A DNA stretch of 64,000 nucleotides from assembly GCF_040253585.1 (NCBI RefSeq), contig NZ_JBELAU010000010.1, positions 1-64,000 of the forward strand, read 5' to 3'. Origin of the DNA: Emticicia sp040253585 (GTDB taxonomy: Bacteria > Bacteroidota > Bacteroidia > Cytophagales > Spirosomataceae). A model generated the notes under the pieces. It ran no database searches and was not told the origin of the DNA. It saw only the letters and a program-made list of their open reading frames with translations. How positions within the stretch are numbered: position 1 is the stretch's first letter; every line of letters begins with the position of its first letter. Both the position numbers and the translations under genes were made by a program. Shown here one piece after another: positions 44,741 through 53,307 of this stretch.

Positions 44741-45775
44741 ATGAGATTGATAATGTATAAATTTATTCTTTTGCTTTTGCTTTCATTTATGGGTTTTGCT
44801 CAACAAAAAGTTTACAGAAATTTGGTAATGGAGGGAGGGGGTATCAAAGGTGTAGCTTATGGTGGAGCATTGATTGAACTTGAAAATCGAGGCGTTTTGC
44901 CACAAATTCAGCGAGTAGGAGGGACTTCGGCTGGGGCAATTCAAGCTTGTTTATTAGCAGTTGGCTATTCGGCGGCCGAGATTTCGCAAATTATTGCCGA
45001 TACGCCCATTGAGACTTTTAATGATGGGGGAACTGTTTTTCGGGCAGGCGAACGTTTCTTGAAAAAATTTGGCTGGTATGAAGGAAAAAGCTTTTTGAAT
45101 ACGATTCAGAAACTTATCGCCGACCGCACCAATAAACCTAACCTGACATTTGCCGAGCTACACGAATTGGCTCAAACTGTACCGTACCGAGATTTATATG
45201 TGACGGGAGTAAATCTTTCAAAACAAAAAGTTGTGGTATTTTCGCACGAAACTTACCCTGATATGAGAATTTGTGATGCCGTGCGAGTTTCGATGTCGAT
45301 TCCACTTTATTACCAGTCAATTTCGATTAACCCTAAAGGGAAAATTATTGAAAGTCCGCTGCCGAGCGATGAATGCGATGTTTTTGTTGATGGTGGACTT
45401 TTGATGAATTATCCGATTGAACTTTTTGACCAAACTAAATACTTGAGTACTGCAACTGATAGCACAGTAAACGAACCAGTTTTTAACGAAGAAACTTTGG
45501 GGCTACGCTTGGAAAGGTGTGAGCAAATCGACCACGAAACTCGCCTAAAGACAGGTTTTGCCCCTTTTGAAATTCAAGATTTTAAAGGGTATGTTTCGGC
45601 TTTGTATAATATCATGACCGAAACCGTGTGCCGACCAAAACCCGAAGATATTGTGCGGACGATTTATATCAACGACTACGACATGAATCCGAAAGTACGA
45701 AAACTATCGGAAGAAGAAATCCGAAAAATGATGATTAGCGGCCAACAGGGCGTTGTTGAATTTTTTTATCGTTAA
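44741..45775 (+). CDS. Secreted patatin-like phospholipase
   Basis: A 344-residue lipid acyl hydrolase with a signal peptide ending in GFAQ. The oxyanion glycine stretch EGGGIKGVAYGGA (residues 31-43) is followed by the serine elbow GGTSAGA (Ser63), and the catalytic aspartate is in VDGGLLMNYP near residue 210, so the Ser-Asp dyad is complete. The substrate is probably a phospholipid. Its stop lies two bases from the stop of a converging small gene without a terminator between them. Confidence 0.88.
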   Translation: MRLIMYKFILLLLLSFMGFAQQKVYRNLVMEGGGIKGVAYGGALIELENRGVLPQIQRVGGTSAGAIQACLLAVGYSAAEISQIIADTPIETFNDGGTVFRAGERFLKKFGWYEGKSFLNTIQKLIADRTNKPNLTFAELHELAQTVPYRDLYVTGVNLSKQKVVVFSHETYPDMRICDAVRVSMSIPLYYQSISINPKGKIIESPLPSDECDVFVDGGLLMNYPIELFDQTKYLSTATDSTVNEPVFNEETLGLRLERCEQIDHETRLKTGFAPFEIQDFKGYVSALYNIMTETVCRPKPEDIVRTIYINDYDMNPKVRKLSEEEIRKMMISGQQGVVEFFYR

Positions 45776-45777
45776 GA

Positions 45778-45960
45778 TTACTTACGATTTCTAAGTTTCT
45801 TATCATCAACGGTTTTGTTGAGAAACTGATTGATTTTTTCGATGTCGTAACTCATCTGAATTTCGCCAAAAGAATTGATTTTTATATCGAAACCATCTAA
45901 ATCTTTGTGTACACGAGGTTTTTCTTCGTTTGGTTTTTCGTCGGTTTTTTTCTTTGCCAT
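45778..45960 (-). CDS. Small charged conserved protein
   Basis: A 60-residue protein without signal peptide. A basic-acidic N-terminus (MAKKKTDEKPNEEKPR) is followed by DLDGFDIKINSFGEIQMSYDIEKINQFLNK. It resembles small conserved proteins of Bacteroidota of unknown role, but I cannot name a family. The start at 45960 is an ATG that fits the family-like N-terminus better than an in-frame start at 45996. Tail-to-tail with the patatin gene. Confidence 0.6.
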   Translation of the reverse strand: MAKKKTDEKPNEEKPRVHKDLDGFDIKINSFGEIQMSYDIEKINQFLNKTVDDKKLRNRK

Positions 45961-45995
45961 GATACTTTTTAATAAATATGTTGGAAATATATACA

Positions 45996-46033
45996 AAAAA
46001 GGGTGAATATCAGAAAATCAATTCACCCTTTTT
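45996..46033 (-). terminator. Terminator of gltX
   Basis: AAAAAGGGTGAAT pairs with ATTCACCCTTTTT; on the minus strand the stem is followed by a T-rich run. Confidence 0.85.
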
Positions 46034-46046
46034 ACTTGATTTAAGA

Positions 46047-47552
46047 TTAACCTAACGCAACAACTGCTTTTTCAATACGTGAAATAACCTCGGCTTTGCC
46101 CAAAATCTCCAATGTTAGCATCAAATCTGGGCCTTTTCCTACGCCAGTGATTGCCAAACGGAATGCTTGCATGACTTTTCCTGCCTTGATTCCCGCAGCG
46201 TCGAGAGCTGGAAAAATCGTATCGTGGATATTCTGAGAAGTAAAATCTGCATCGCTCATACCAGCAATCGCTTCTTTGATTACACCCATTGCCTTGCGGG
46301 CATCGTCATTCCACTTCGATTTGGCAATTTCTTCGTCGTAAACACTTGGTGCTTCAAAAATGAAAGGTACTTCAGTGATAATTTCCTGCGGGAAAGTTAC
46401 ACGGTCTTTCATTAAATTGACCAATTTGACAGCCAGTTCATCAGATAAATCAGTCTTTGATTCTTTGATGATAGCGGCTAATTCACTCTCAGCTTTTGAT
46501 TTGATATAATGTTGATTAAACCATTTGGCTTTATCAATCATAAATCTTGCACCTGCTTTATGAATTTTATCTAAACTGAATGAAGCAATCAATTCTTCCA
46601 TCGTGAAAAACTCCTGCTCTGTGCCAGGATTCCAGCCTAAGAAAGCCAAGAAATTGACAACTGCTTCTGGCAAATAACCATCTTGCTTGAAACCACGAGC
46701 AATTTCCTGTGTGAAAGGGTCTTGCCACTCCAACGGGAAAATTGGGAAGTTACCCAATAAACCATCACGTTTGCTAAGTTTTCCATTGCCTTCTGGTTTC
46801 AAAAGTAACGGTAAGTGAGCAAACTCTGGAGCTTTCCAACCAAAGGCTTTGTATAATAATATATGTAAAGGAGCAGAAGGCAACCATTCTTCGCCACGAA
46901 TTACGTGCGTAACTTCCATGAGGTGGTCATCCACAATATTGGCTAAGTGATAAGTCGGCATTCCATCTGATTTCAATAAAACTTTATCATCAATCGTTGA
47001 TGAATGTACCACCACCCAGTCACGGATAATATCTTTGAAGCGAATCTCTTCTTTCAAAGGCACTTTTAAGCGTATTACGTAGGCATCGCCATTGGCAATT
47101 CTTGCCTCAACATCTTCTTTCGGAAGCGTGATTGAGTTTTTCATTTGCATTCTCGTAACGGCATTGTAAGACGTATTGTCAACTTTTGCTTCTTCGAGAC
47201 GCTTACGCATTTCATCTAACTCTTCGGCTGTATCGAAAGCATAATAGGCTTTTCCTTCCGAGATCAGTTGTTCGGCATATTGGCGATACATTGGTTTTCT
47301 TTCCGACTGACGATAAGGAGCATGAGGCCCGCCAACGCCTTGACCTTCGTCGATTTCGATACCTACCCATTTCAAGGCTTCCAAAATATAATCTTCCGCA
47401 CCAGGAACATAGCGAGTTTGGTCTGTATCTTCGACACGGAGGAGCATTTTTCCACCCATTTTGCGGGCAAACAGATAATTATACAAAGCAGTACGAACAC
47501 CTCCGATGTGCAGAGGGCCTGTTGGACTTGGAGCAAATCTTACACGAACCAT
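46047..47552 (-). CDS. gltX: Glutamyl-tRNA synthetase
   Basis: A 501-residue class I aminoacyl-tRNA synthetase. HIGH-type motif: FAPSPTGPLHIGG at residues 7-19; KMSKS-type motif: LKPEGNGKLSKRDG near 248-261. The start ATG at 47552 agrees with the family N-terminus MVRVRFAPSPTG; an in-frame upstream start (47615) would translate the leader. The leader contains two small hairpins (47564-47580, 47611-47629). No glutamine-specific enzyme is visible, so this enzyme may also charge tRNA-Gln in the usual GatCAB route. Confidence 0.96.
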   Translation of the reverse strand: MVRVRFAPSPTGPLHIGGVRTALYNYLFARKMGGKMLLRVEDTDQTRYVPGAEDYILEALKWVGIEIDEGQGVGGPHAPYRQSERKPMYRQYAEQLISEGKAYYAFDTAEELDEMRKRLEEAKVDNTSYNAVTRMQMKNSITLPKEDVEARIANGDAYVIRLKVPLKEEIRFKDIIRDWVVVHSSTIDDKVLLKSDGMPTYHLANIVDDHLMEVTHVIRGEEWLPSAPLHILLYKAFGWKAPEFAHLPLLLKPEGNGKLSKRDGLLGNFPIFPLEWQDPFTQEIARGFKQDGYLPEAVVNFLAFLGWNPGTEQEFFTMEELIASFSLDKIHKAGARFMIDKAKWFNQHYIKSKAESELAAIIKESKTDLSDELAVKLVNLMKDRVTFPQEIITEVPFIFEAPSVYDEEIAKSKWNDDARKAMGVIKEAIAGMSDADFTSQNIHDTIFPALDAAGIKAGKVMQAFRLAITGVGKGPDLMLTLEILGKAEVISRIEKAVVALG

Positions 47553-47563
47553 ATTTTTGTAAA

Positions 47564-47629
47564 ACAACTTTCTAAGTTGTCTGAAATCGTAGAAATTAAT
47601 TAGAAATAGGCACAAGTTAGAAACTTGTG
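47564..47629 (-). other. Two mini-hairpins in the gltX leader
   Basis: ACAACTT-TCT-AAGTTGT (47564-47580) and CACAAGTT-AGA-AACTTGTG (47611-47629) share an ACAA-TT / AA-TTGT frame with different centres. Both lie between gltX and the upstream DUF2480 gene. Confidence 0.4.
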
Positions 47630-47669
47630 GTACAAACGGGTCGCAAAATTACAGAAAATTATGCAAGAA

Positions 47670-48182
47670 TTATACTTTCGGCTTTTTATAAAGTGGCACA
47701 GTGCTGCAAGGTTCGCCAAACATGATGCTTTGGGCGTACGGACGTAAACGACGAGTAACCTCTACGTATGCACTCGTGGGTACTGCAACTTTGCTGCAAC
47801 CTTTTACCACCACCCTTGTGCCTTCGTATTCTTGGAAATTGATTTTTGAAAGTGCTTCTTCGTAAAGTTTGGTTTCTAAATCTGCCAAACTTCCAAAAAC
47901 TACCATGTGAGCATAAGGCTCAACTTGAATTGCCAAAAGCATATAGGCCCAAGTTGGCACAATGGCATCTTCGGAGCAGGTGATGGCTACGTTTTTGCCC
48001 GAATATTGGCTCCAATCATGAATTTTGATAAATTCTCTGAAATCTTTTTCTTTCAGAATCAGACCCATAAAAAGATTATCTTTCAAATCATAAACTACTC
48101 GTTCGCCTTCGTGGTAATAATCTTCTAAGTCGAGCGATAATAAACCGCTTTTGGCTACTCTATTTACTATTATATCTTCCAT
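47670..48182 (-). CDS. DUF2480 family protein
   Basis: A 170-residue soluble protein matching DUF2480, a family restricted to Bacteroidota as far as I know. Features: N-terminal IVNRVAKSGLLSLDLEDYYHEGERVVYDL, then FRTFIKxHDW-like FREFIKIHDWSQYSGKNVAITCSEDAIVPTWAYML, and a repeat of the same pattern later (GTRVVVKGCSKVAVPTSAYVEVTRRL). No enzymatic motif is recognisable and the function is unknown. Its upstream region carries the nested hairpin element at 48226-48386. Confidence 0.8.
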   Translation of the reverse strand: MEDIIVNRVAKSGLLSLDLEDYYHEGERVVYDLKDNLFMGLILKEKDFREFIKIHDWSQYSGKNVAITCSEDAIVPTWAYMLLAIQVEPYAHMVVFGSLADLETKLYEEALSKINFQEYEGTRVVVKGCSKVAVPTSAYVEVTRRLRPYAQSIMFGEPCSTVPLYKKPKV

Positions 48183-48225
48183 ATTTTAAGTCTTTGGGAA
48201 CTTTCCTGTTAAATTATTCAAATTC

Positions 48226-48386
48226 TTAGTCCGTAGGACTTCTATATTGATAGAATTTGTGATTGTATTAATCTTCAGAATGCCGTAGGTATTCAACTTA
48301 TTTACTTCCTATTTGTTGAATACCTACGGCATTCTTGTTACACTATTTTGGTTCTATGCTACCGATATGAAAGTCCTATGGACTAA
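48226..48386. repeat. Nested inverted-repeat element, 161 bp
   Basis: Outer arms TTAGTCCGTAGGACTT (48226-48241) and AAGTCCTATGGACTAA (48371-48386) pair with one wobble. Inner perfect 21-bp arms starting AGAATGCCGTAGGTATTC lie at 48277-48297 and 48315-48335. The right outer arm contains the TAG stop codon of the small gene at 48383. Confidence 0.8.
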
Positions 48387-48610
48387 ATAGCTTTGAGTAA
48401 TCTACTATTCCTTTTCAATAATTCACTAACAGGTCGAGATTGTTTATTGCCCGCTTTAATTTCTTTCAATTCGGTCAACCCGTCAACCAAAGCTGGAAGG
48501 CAAATATGAATATATTCTTCATTATCATTTGTTATTAAATCAATTACCTCTTTCTGTATTTTTTTTGGTAAAGATTTATAGACCTCATAAAACCCTTGTG
48601 CAGTGTTCAT
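48383..48610 (-). CDS. Small protein, antitoxin-like
   Basis: A 75-residue protein beginning MNTAQGFYEVYKSLPKKIQKEVIDLI, a pattern I associate with small antitoxin or toxin-regulator proteins of Bacteroidota, but no toxin gene is next to it. Its last codons and stop come from the right outer arm of the nested repeat, suggesting that the element inserted in or reshaped its 3' end. It may be an orphan remnant. Medium-low confidence that it is translated. Confidence 0.5.
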   Translation of the reverse strand: MNTAQGFYEVYKSLPKKIQKEVIDLITNDNEEYIHICLPALVDGLTELKEIKAGNKQSRPVSELLKRNSRLLKAI

Positions 48611-48659
48611 AATAATATCTAAGGTTATATTTTGATGTATTTTTTAGAAAACAAATCTC

Positions 48660-49616
48660 TTATTCAGAAAGTTTAGTTCCCGAATCTTGTTCTTCGTCGG
48701 TTTGAGATTCCTGACTTGCTTCTTCTATAACTTCGGGTTCAATAATTATGGGCTTAGGTGTCAGCGGAATCGGGCGGAGGGAAACAAAATCAAAAGCGTT
48801 GCTGAGATTCCAAGTACGAATAAAAACTCTGCAAAAGATAAAAAACTGTTGAATAATAAACATCAACCAGATTTTAAAACCCGAAGTCATTCCAATACTT
48901 GATTCGAGAAAAAGATAAACCAACATCACTGCGAAGCTAACCACCACCACTGCCCAGTAGATTTGCATGGTTTTGAAATTTCGGAAAACGTATTCGGTTG
49001 CTTTCCAAAATGCTTTCCACGGATTCAATAATTCATCTCGGTGCAATAAAACTTTGGCGTAGTCGCCCACATTGAGCAACAATGTAATAATAAAGAAAGC
49101 AAAAGCACTCGGAAAAATCATCCACGCTACAAAGGTTGGCTCTGTTTTTCCATCAGCTATTCTTCCAAAAATACTGAATACGATAAAAATGGCTATGAAT
49201 GCAATGATAAGAAAAACAACTTGAAGTAAAAACAACAAGAAGAAACGGAGGAAATAATGTCCAGAATTTTTCAGAAATTCGTTCAGTTTGAAAGAATTAC
49301 GAAGTGTAAACTGGCTCAGAATTCCGCCCGAAAAGAAAACATTTAAAGCAATATAAAAACCACTCAAAACTAAGCTAACAGGAAGCATTGAAACCAACGA
49401 CTTGCCGTTTTTATGCATAAAATCATAGAAAACCGTAAAATCAAAGTCTTTTATTAGCTTCTCAAACGCCAATGATTGTTCAGATTCAGCCTTGATAATG
49501 CTAAAGCTCGGAAATGCAATGACAAGCCCCAAAATGAAGTTTACGAGAAATATAACCAAAACTATTTGCCAGTTTTGAGCAGTTCGACGGAAGGCTTGTC
49601 TCAGAATTGTAAACAT
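48660..49616 (-). CDS. Multi-pass membrane protein of unknown function
   Basis: A 318-residue protein with about five to six hydrophobic segments (for example VLVIFLVNFILGLVIAF, FLLFLLQVVFLIIAFIAIF, AFAFFIITLLLN, VVVVSFAVMLVYLFL) and a charged, acidic C-terminal tail (EVIEEASQESQTDEEQ). I do not recognise the family. Start ATG 49616 is chosen over an earlier in-frame codon at 49640. A heptad tract lies just upstream. Confidence 0.72.
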   Translation of the reverse strand: MFTILRQAFRRTAQNWQIVLVIFLVNFILGLVIAFPSFSIIKAESEQSLAFEKLIKDFDFTVFYDFMHKNGKSLVSMLPVSLVLSGFYIALNVFFSGGILSQFTLRNSFKLNEFLKNSGHYFLRFFLLFLLQVVFLIIAFIAIFIVFSIFGRIADGKTEPTFVAWMIFPSAFAFFIITLLLNVGDYAKVLLHRDELLNPWKAFWKATEYVFRNFKTMQIYWAVVVVSFAVMLVYLFLESSIGMTSGFKIWLMFIIQQFFIFCRVFIRTWNLSNAFDFVSLRPIPLTPKPIIIEPEVIEEASQESQTDEEQDSGTKLSE

Positions 49617-49625
49617 CAGGCAGTG

Positions 49626-49672
49626 AGTGCTAAAGCACAATTAAGAATGTAGAATGAAAAATGTAGAATGAA
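49626..49672 (-). repeat. Heptad tract with GTGCT...GCAC prefix
   Basis: GTGCT-AAA-GCAC is followed by in-phase 7-mers (TAAGAAT, GTAGAAT, GAAAAAT, GTAGAAT). Almost the same prefix and the same first heptads occur at 55971. Confidence 0.75.
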
Positions 49673-49719
49673 GGTTGTCTAAACTTAATACATTTATCAT
49701 TTTATCAATGGATTAGGGT

Positions 49720-50049
49720 TTAAGAATTCAGTTTTTCATTGTTTTTGTGGCGTAATAAATCACGTTTGGTTTTCTTTTCGAGATTTTTGCGGAGAGCTTC
49801 CGTGAGGTCGATACCCGTCTGATTAGCCAAACAAATCAATACAAAAAGCACATCGGCCATTTCGTCGCCCAAATCTTTGTTTTTATCCGATTCCTTTTCT
49901 GACTGTTCGCCGTAGCGGCGTGCCATGATTCGAGCCACTTCGCCCACTTCTTCCATGAGCATTGCCGTATTGGTCAATTCATTAAAATATCTTACGCCAA
50001 TCGTCGTAATCCACTCATCAACAATCTTTTGTGCTTCTTCTATGGTCAT
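49720..50049 (-). CDS. MazG-like nucleotide pyrophosphohydrolase
   Basis: A 109-residue all-helical enzyme of the MazG/dUTPase superfamily. Metal-binding EEVGE (residues 33-37) and DEMADVLF (residues 62-69) are present in the MazG arrangement. It hydrolyses nucleoside triphosphates to the monophosphate and pyrophosphate, probably cleaning damaged or excess nucleotides. Single short form, not the fused two-domain MazG. A pair of facing heptad arrays lies upstream. Confidence 0.85.
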   Translation of the reverse strand: MTIEEAQKIVDEWITTIGVRYFNELTNTAMLMEEVGEVARIMARRYGEQSEKESDKNKDLGDEMADVLFVLICLANQTGIDLTEALRKNLEKKTKRDLLRHKNNEKLNS

Positions 50050-50062
50050 TTATTTTTATGTT

Positions 50063-50151
50063 AGATTCGGGATACGAGATTGGAGACACAAGAAAAAATA
50101 TTGAAATCAAAGTCTCAAATCTAAAATCTCGCATCTAAAATCTCGTATCTT
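50063..50151 (-). repeat. Facing heptad arrays (AGATNNR and AATCTNR)
   Basis: On the plus strand AGATTCG, GGATACG, AGATTGG, AGACACA run to 50090, then the reverse-complement family AAGTCTC, AAATCTA, AAATCTC, GCATCTA, AAATCTC, GTATCTT runs from 50110 to 50151. The arrays can fold back on each other. Confidence 0.7.
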
Positions 50152-50229
50152 CTATGCAAAGCTAATCAAAAAAACGATTCTTGAAATACTTAATTCGATT
50201 CAACGTTAGTAGAAAAGAATCAAAACTTA

Positions 50230-50237
50230 TAACTTTG
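50230..50237 (+). promoter_or_regulatory. Possible -7 box (TAACTTTG) upstream of glutaminyl-cyclase gene
   Basis: Matches TAnnTTTG 55 bases upstream of the start at 50293; no clear -33 box. Confidence 0.35.
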
Positions 50238-50292
50238 CTCAACCACTGGCGACGCTTCGCTTAGGGGTATTCGTTTTTACACAAATTTTATT

Positions 50293-51315
50293 ATGAATTT
50301 ACTGAAATACACTTGTTATTTATCTGTTTTTGCTATTTCTACGGCTTTTGTTGGTTGTAAGCAATCGGCCAGTTCGGAAGAAACTTCTACCTCAACCGAA
50401 ACCGTGAAACTCGCTACTGCACCCTCATTCAACGCTGACACCGCTTATAATTATATAGCAAAACAAGTAAAATTTGGACCGAGAATTCCAAATTCGGCGG
50501 CTCACGTAAAATGTGGCGATTGGATGGCCAGCGAACTAAAAAAACTTGGTTGTGAGGTAATTGAACAAAAATTCAAGCCAGTAACTTACGATGGAAAAGT
50601 ACTAAATGCCCGAAATATTATCGGTACGTACAATCCACAAGCTACCAAACGTATCATTTTGGCTTCGCACTGGGATACTCGACCGTTTTCGGACGATGAT
50701 TCGACGGCTAAAGATAAGCCCTTCGACTCGGCCAACGATGGCCCAAGTGGTGTGGCCGTTATTTTCGAGATTTTACGCACGATTCAAAATTCAGCACAAA
50801 AACCAAGCATTGGCATTGATGTTGTGTTATTTGATGTAGAAGATTGGGGGCCGCCAAATAGTTATACAAAAGAAGTGACGATTCCAAACGGTGGTTGGTT
50901 GATGGGTTCGGAATATTGGTCGAGAAATTTACATAAACCAAACTACTCGGCCTATTTCGGAATTTTGTTGGATATGGTCGGAGCAAAAGGAGCAACTTTC
51001 ACGAAAGATAACGCTTCCATGCAATACGCTCCTGCTGTGATGAACAGCGTTTGGAGCATTGCGAGTCAATTGGGTTATAGCCAGTATTTCTTGAATCAAG
51101 ATTTTGGAAATATCACCGACGACCACGTACCTGTAAACGTAAATGCAAAAATACCGATGATTGATATTTGTGATTTACGCCCAACAACAGGCAACACTTT
51201 TGGTGATTATCACCACACCCAAAAAGACAACTTGAGTATCATTGATAAAGGCACTTTAAAGGCTGTTGGACAGACAGTTTTGCAAGTTTTATACGAAGAA
51301 AGTAAGGTGCAATAA
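50293..51315 (+). CDS. M28-type glutaminyl-peptide cyclotransferase-like lipoprotein
   Basis: A 340-residue lipoprotein (lipobox FVGC near residue 22) of the M28 fold, most similar to bacterial glutaminyl cyclases. Metal ligands: SHWDTRP (His, Asp context), DSANDGPSG (Asp), FDVEDWGPP (Glu/Asp), DDHVPVN and the C-terminal HHTQKD (His). Glutaminyl cyclases turn N-terminal Gln into pyroglutamate; M28 aminopeptidase activity is the alternative. The protein sits on the periplasmic side of a membrane. Confidence 0.85.
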   Translation: MNLLKYTCYLSVFAISTAFVGCKQSASSEETSTSTETVKLATAPSFNADTAYNYIAKQVKFGPRIPNSAAHVKCGDWMASELKKLGCEVIEQKFKPVTYDGKVLNARNIIGTYNPQATKRIILASHWDTRPFSDDDSTAKDKPFDSANDGPSGVAVIFEILRTIQNSAQKPSIGIDVVLFDVEDWGPPNSYTKEVTIPNGGWLMGSEYWSRNLHKPNYSAYFGILLDMVGAKGATFTKDNASMQYAPAVMNSVWSIASQLGYSQYFLNQDFGNITDDHVPVNVNAKIPMIDICDLRPTTGNTFGDYHHTQKDNLSIIDKGTLKAVGQTVLQVLYEESKVQ

Positions 51316-51482
51316 AAAAAAGATTGTCTTGACAACTATTTTTGCATTTTTCCTTGACACTGTGGTATATTATTTGTTACTTCGCAAGTAGAAATAACTA
51401 ATAAAGTCTCTATTATAGATTTTCGGATACAAAATTCTTGCGGTAGAGTAAATCAAATTGCCATTCATTCAAATTTTTTGTT

Positions 51483-52553
51483 ATGACAGAAACACTTAAC
51501 TTAGACGTGACGCTGGTTGCTGAGAGCCGAATTCATCAACTTGACCCTAATAATATTGCTTTTGGGACAATATTTACTGACCACATGTTGGTCGCAGATT
51601 GTATCAACGGAGAATGGCAAACCCCAAAGATTTTGCCTTACGGAGATATTAGTTATAATCCAGCGTTGGCATCACTTCACTACGGACAAACAATTTTTGA
51701 AGGAATGAAAGCTTTCAAAAACGAAAAAGATGAAGTATTGATGTTCCGTCCGCTTGAAAATTTCAAGCGTTTTAATATTTCGGCCGAACGTATGTGCATG
51801 GCACAAGTTCCTGAAGAAATTTTCATCGGAGGCTTGGAAGAATTATTGAAAATTGATGCCGCTTGGGTGCCAAAAGGCGAAGACAACTCGCTTTATTTGC
51901 GTCCGTTCATGTTTGCGAGTGATGTTTATTTGGGCGTTCGTCCATCACAAAACTATCGCTTCATGATTATCATGAGTCCAGCAGGAAAATATTATTCAAC
52001 TCCACCAAAAGTGAAAGTTGAAACTGAGTTTATCCGTGCTGCTCCTGGTGGTGTAGGTTCAGCAAAATGTGGTGGTAATTATGGTGCATCGTTATATCCT
52101 GCAAAACTCGCACAAGAGCAGGGCTATACACAATTATTGTGGACAGATGCTATCGAACATAAATATTTTGAAGAATCGGGTACGATGAACGTAATGTTTG
52201 TGAAAGATGGCAAACTCATAACCCCAAACACAAGCTCTACAATTTTGAAGGGTATCACTCGTGATACATTGCTCCAATTAGCCAAATCAATGGGCATCGA
52301 AGTAGAAGAAAGAAAGGTTTCAGTAGAAGAAATTATTTCAGGAATCGAAAGCGGAAGCGTAACCGAAGTATTTGGTGCAGGAACTGCTGTAGTAGTTTCT
52401 CCATTTGCCGCAATCGGTTTTGAAGGTAAAGATTATGTATTACCAGCAATCACTGACGATTCGATGTCAACTCGCTTGAAAAACGCTTTGAATGATATTC
52501 GTACTGGTAAAGTAGAAGATACATTTGGTTGGGTGTGGAATATTCATGCTTAA
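51483..52553 (+). CDS. ilvE: Branched-chain amino acid aminotransferase
   Basis: A 356-residue PLP-dependent, fold-type IV enzyme that makes leucine, isoleucine and valine from their keto acids. The PLP lysine region reads AKCGGNYGASLYPAKLAQEQ, followed by EESGTMNVMFVKDGKL and the C-terminal SGSVTEVFGAGTAVVVSPF, all typical of eukaryotic-type/long bacterial BCATs. Length matches the family. Followed by a structured repeat and a strong terminator. It is a stand-alone gene, with no other ilv gene nearby. Confidence 0.94.
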   Translation: MTETLNLDVTLVAESRIHQLDPNNIAFGTIFTDHMLVADCINGEWQTPKILPYGDISYNPALASLHYGQTIFEGMKAFKNEKDEVLMFRPLENFKRFNISAERMCMAQVPEEIFIGGLEELLKIDAAWVPKGEDNSLYLRPFMFASDVYLGVRPSQNYRFMIIMSPAGKYYSTPPKVKVETEFIRAAPGGVGSAKCGGNYGASLYPAKLAQEQGYTQLLWTDAIEHKYFEESGTMNVMFVKDGKLITPNTSSTILKGITRDTLLQLAKSMGIEVEERKVSVEEIISGIESGSVTEVFGAGTAVVVSPFAAIGFEGKDYVLPAITDDSMSTRLKNALNDIRTGKVEDTFGWVWNIHA

Positions 52554-52590
52554 CCCTCGACTGCTTCGGCAGTCCGATTCGCTCGGGTAA
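52550..52590 (+). repeat. Structured repeat with GACTGC-UUCG-GCAGTC core, copy 2
   Basis: A GACTGC/GCAGTC stem with a TTCG loop is followed by CGATTCGCT, as in copy 1 (3690). Flanking CCC/GGG bases can extend pairing. It begins at the ilvE stop codon. Confidence 0.55.
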
Positions 52591-52634
52591 CAACAAAAAC
52601 GCCACTATGATTTTTCGTAGTGGCGTTTTTGTTG
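52591..52634. terminator. Terminator after ilvE
   Basis: CAACAAAAACGCCACTA pairs perfectly over 17 bases with TAGTGGCGTTTTTGTTG around a ten-base loop. Confidence 0.9.
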
Positions 52635-52691
52635 TGAAATATATTTCATAATTTCTAAAAACTTGATAAATTCGTATAAAAAATCAAATAA

Positions 52692-53300
52692 ATGCTTGTA
52701 TTCGACGAAATATTGCAGTCACCTAATCTTCGTGAAATCATTGACGAACTCGAAGCTGCTTGGGCTGACGAACAGAAACGTCGTCATGAGTTTTGGGCTA
52801 ATATTGACGAAAATATTAAAGCTGAGTTTATTATGGGCGAAATTATTTATCATTCGCCTATTTATGGAAGACATTGGATGGCTTCGTCTAACTTAACAAG
52901 AAGGTTACTGCCTTTTGTCTATGACCAAGATTTAGGAAAAGTTGCTTACGAAAAAGTAATGGTTAGGCTCACAAGAAATGATTATGAGCCTGATATTTGT
53001 TTTTGGAAAAAAGAACGCACACTTGATTTTGAGAAAAAACAATCGGCTTTTCCACCTCCTGACTTTATCATTGAAATTTTATCTGACAGCACCAAAGAAC
53101 GTGATTATGGTATTAAAATGACTGATTACGCACTTCATGGTGTGCAAGAATATTGGATTGTTGACACCGATGCTCAGACTGTTGAACAATATCTACTGGA
53201 AAACCATACTTACAAATTGGCCCAAAAACTGAAAGAGGGCATTTTACAATCAGAAGTAATAGTAGGCTTCGGCATGAATGTAAAAGAAATTTTTGAGTAA
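52692..53300 (+). CDS. Uma2 family PD-(D/E)xK protein
   Basis: A 202-residue protein of the Uma2 (DUF820) family. The nuclease-like core EPDICFWKK, then PDFIIEILSDSTKERDYGIK and GVQEYWIVD carries the family's Asp, Glu and Lys residues. Uma2 proteins are very common in cyanobacteria and Bacteroidota and probably act on nucleic acids, but the biological role is unknown. A longer N-terminus than usual, with a helix rich in Trp/Glu (ELEAAWADEQKRRHEFW), is present. Its stop is eight bases from the stop of the converging hydrolase gene. Confidence 0.85.
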   Translation: MLVFDEILQSPNLREIIDELEAAWADEQKRRHEFWANIDENIKAEFIMGEIIYHSPIYGRHWMASSNLTRRLLPFVYDQDLGKVAYEKVMVRLTRNDYEPDICFWKKERTLDFEKKQSAFPPPDFIIEILSDSTKERDYGIKMTDYALHGVQEYWIVDTDAQTVEQYLLENHTYKLAQKLKEGILQSEVIVGFGMNVKEIFE

Positions 53301-53307
53301 AAATTGT

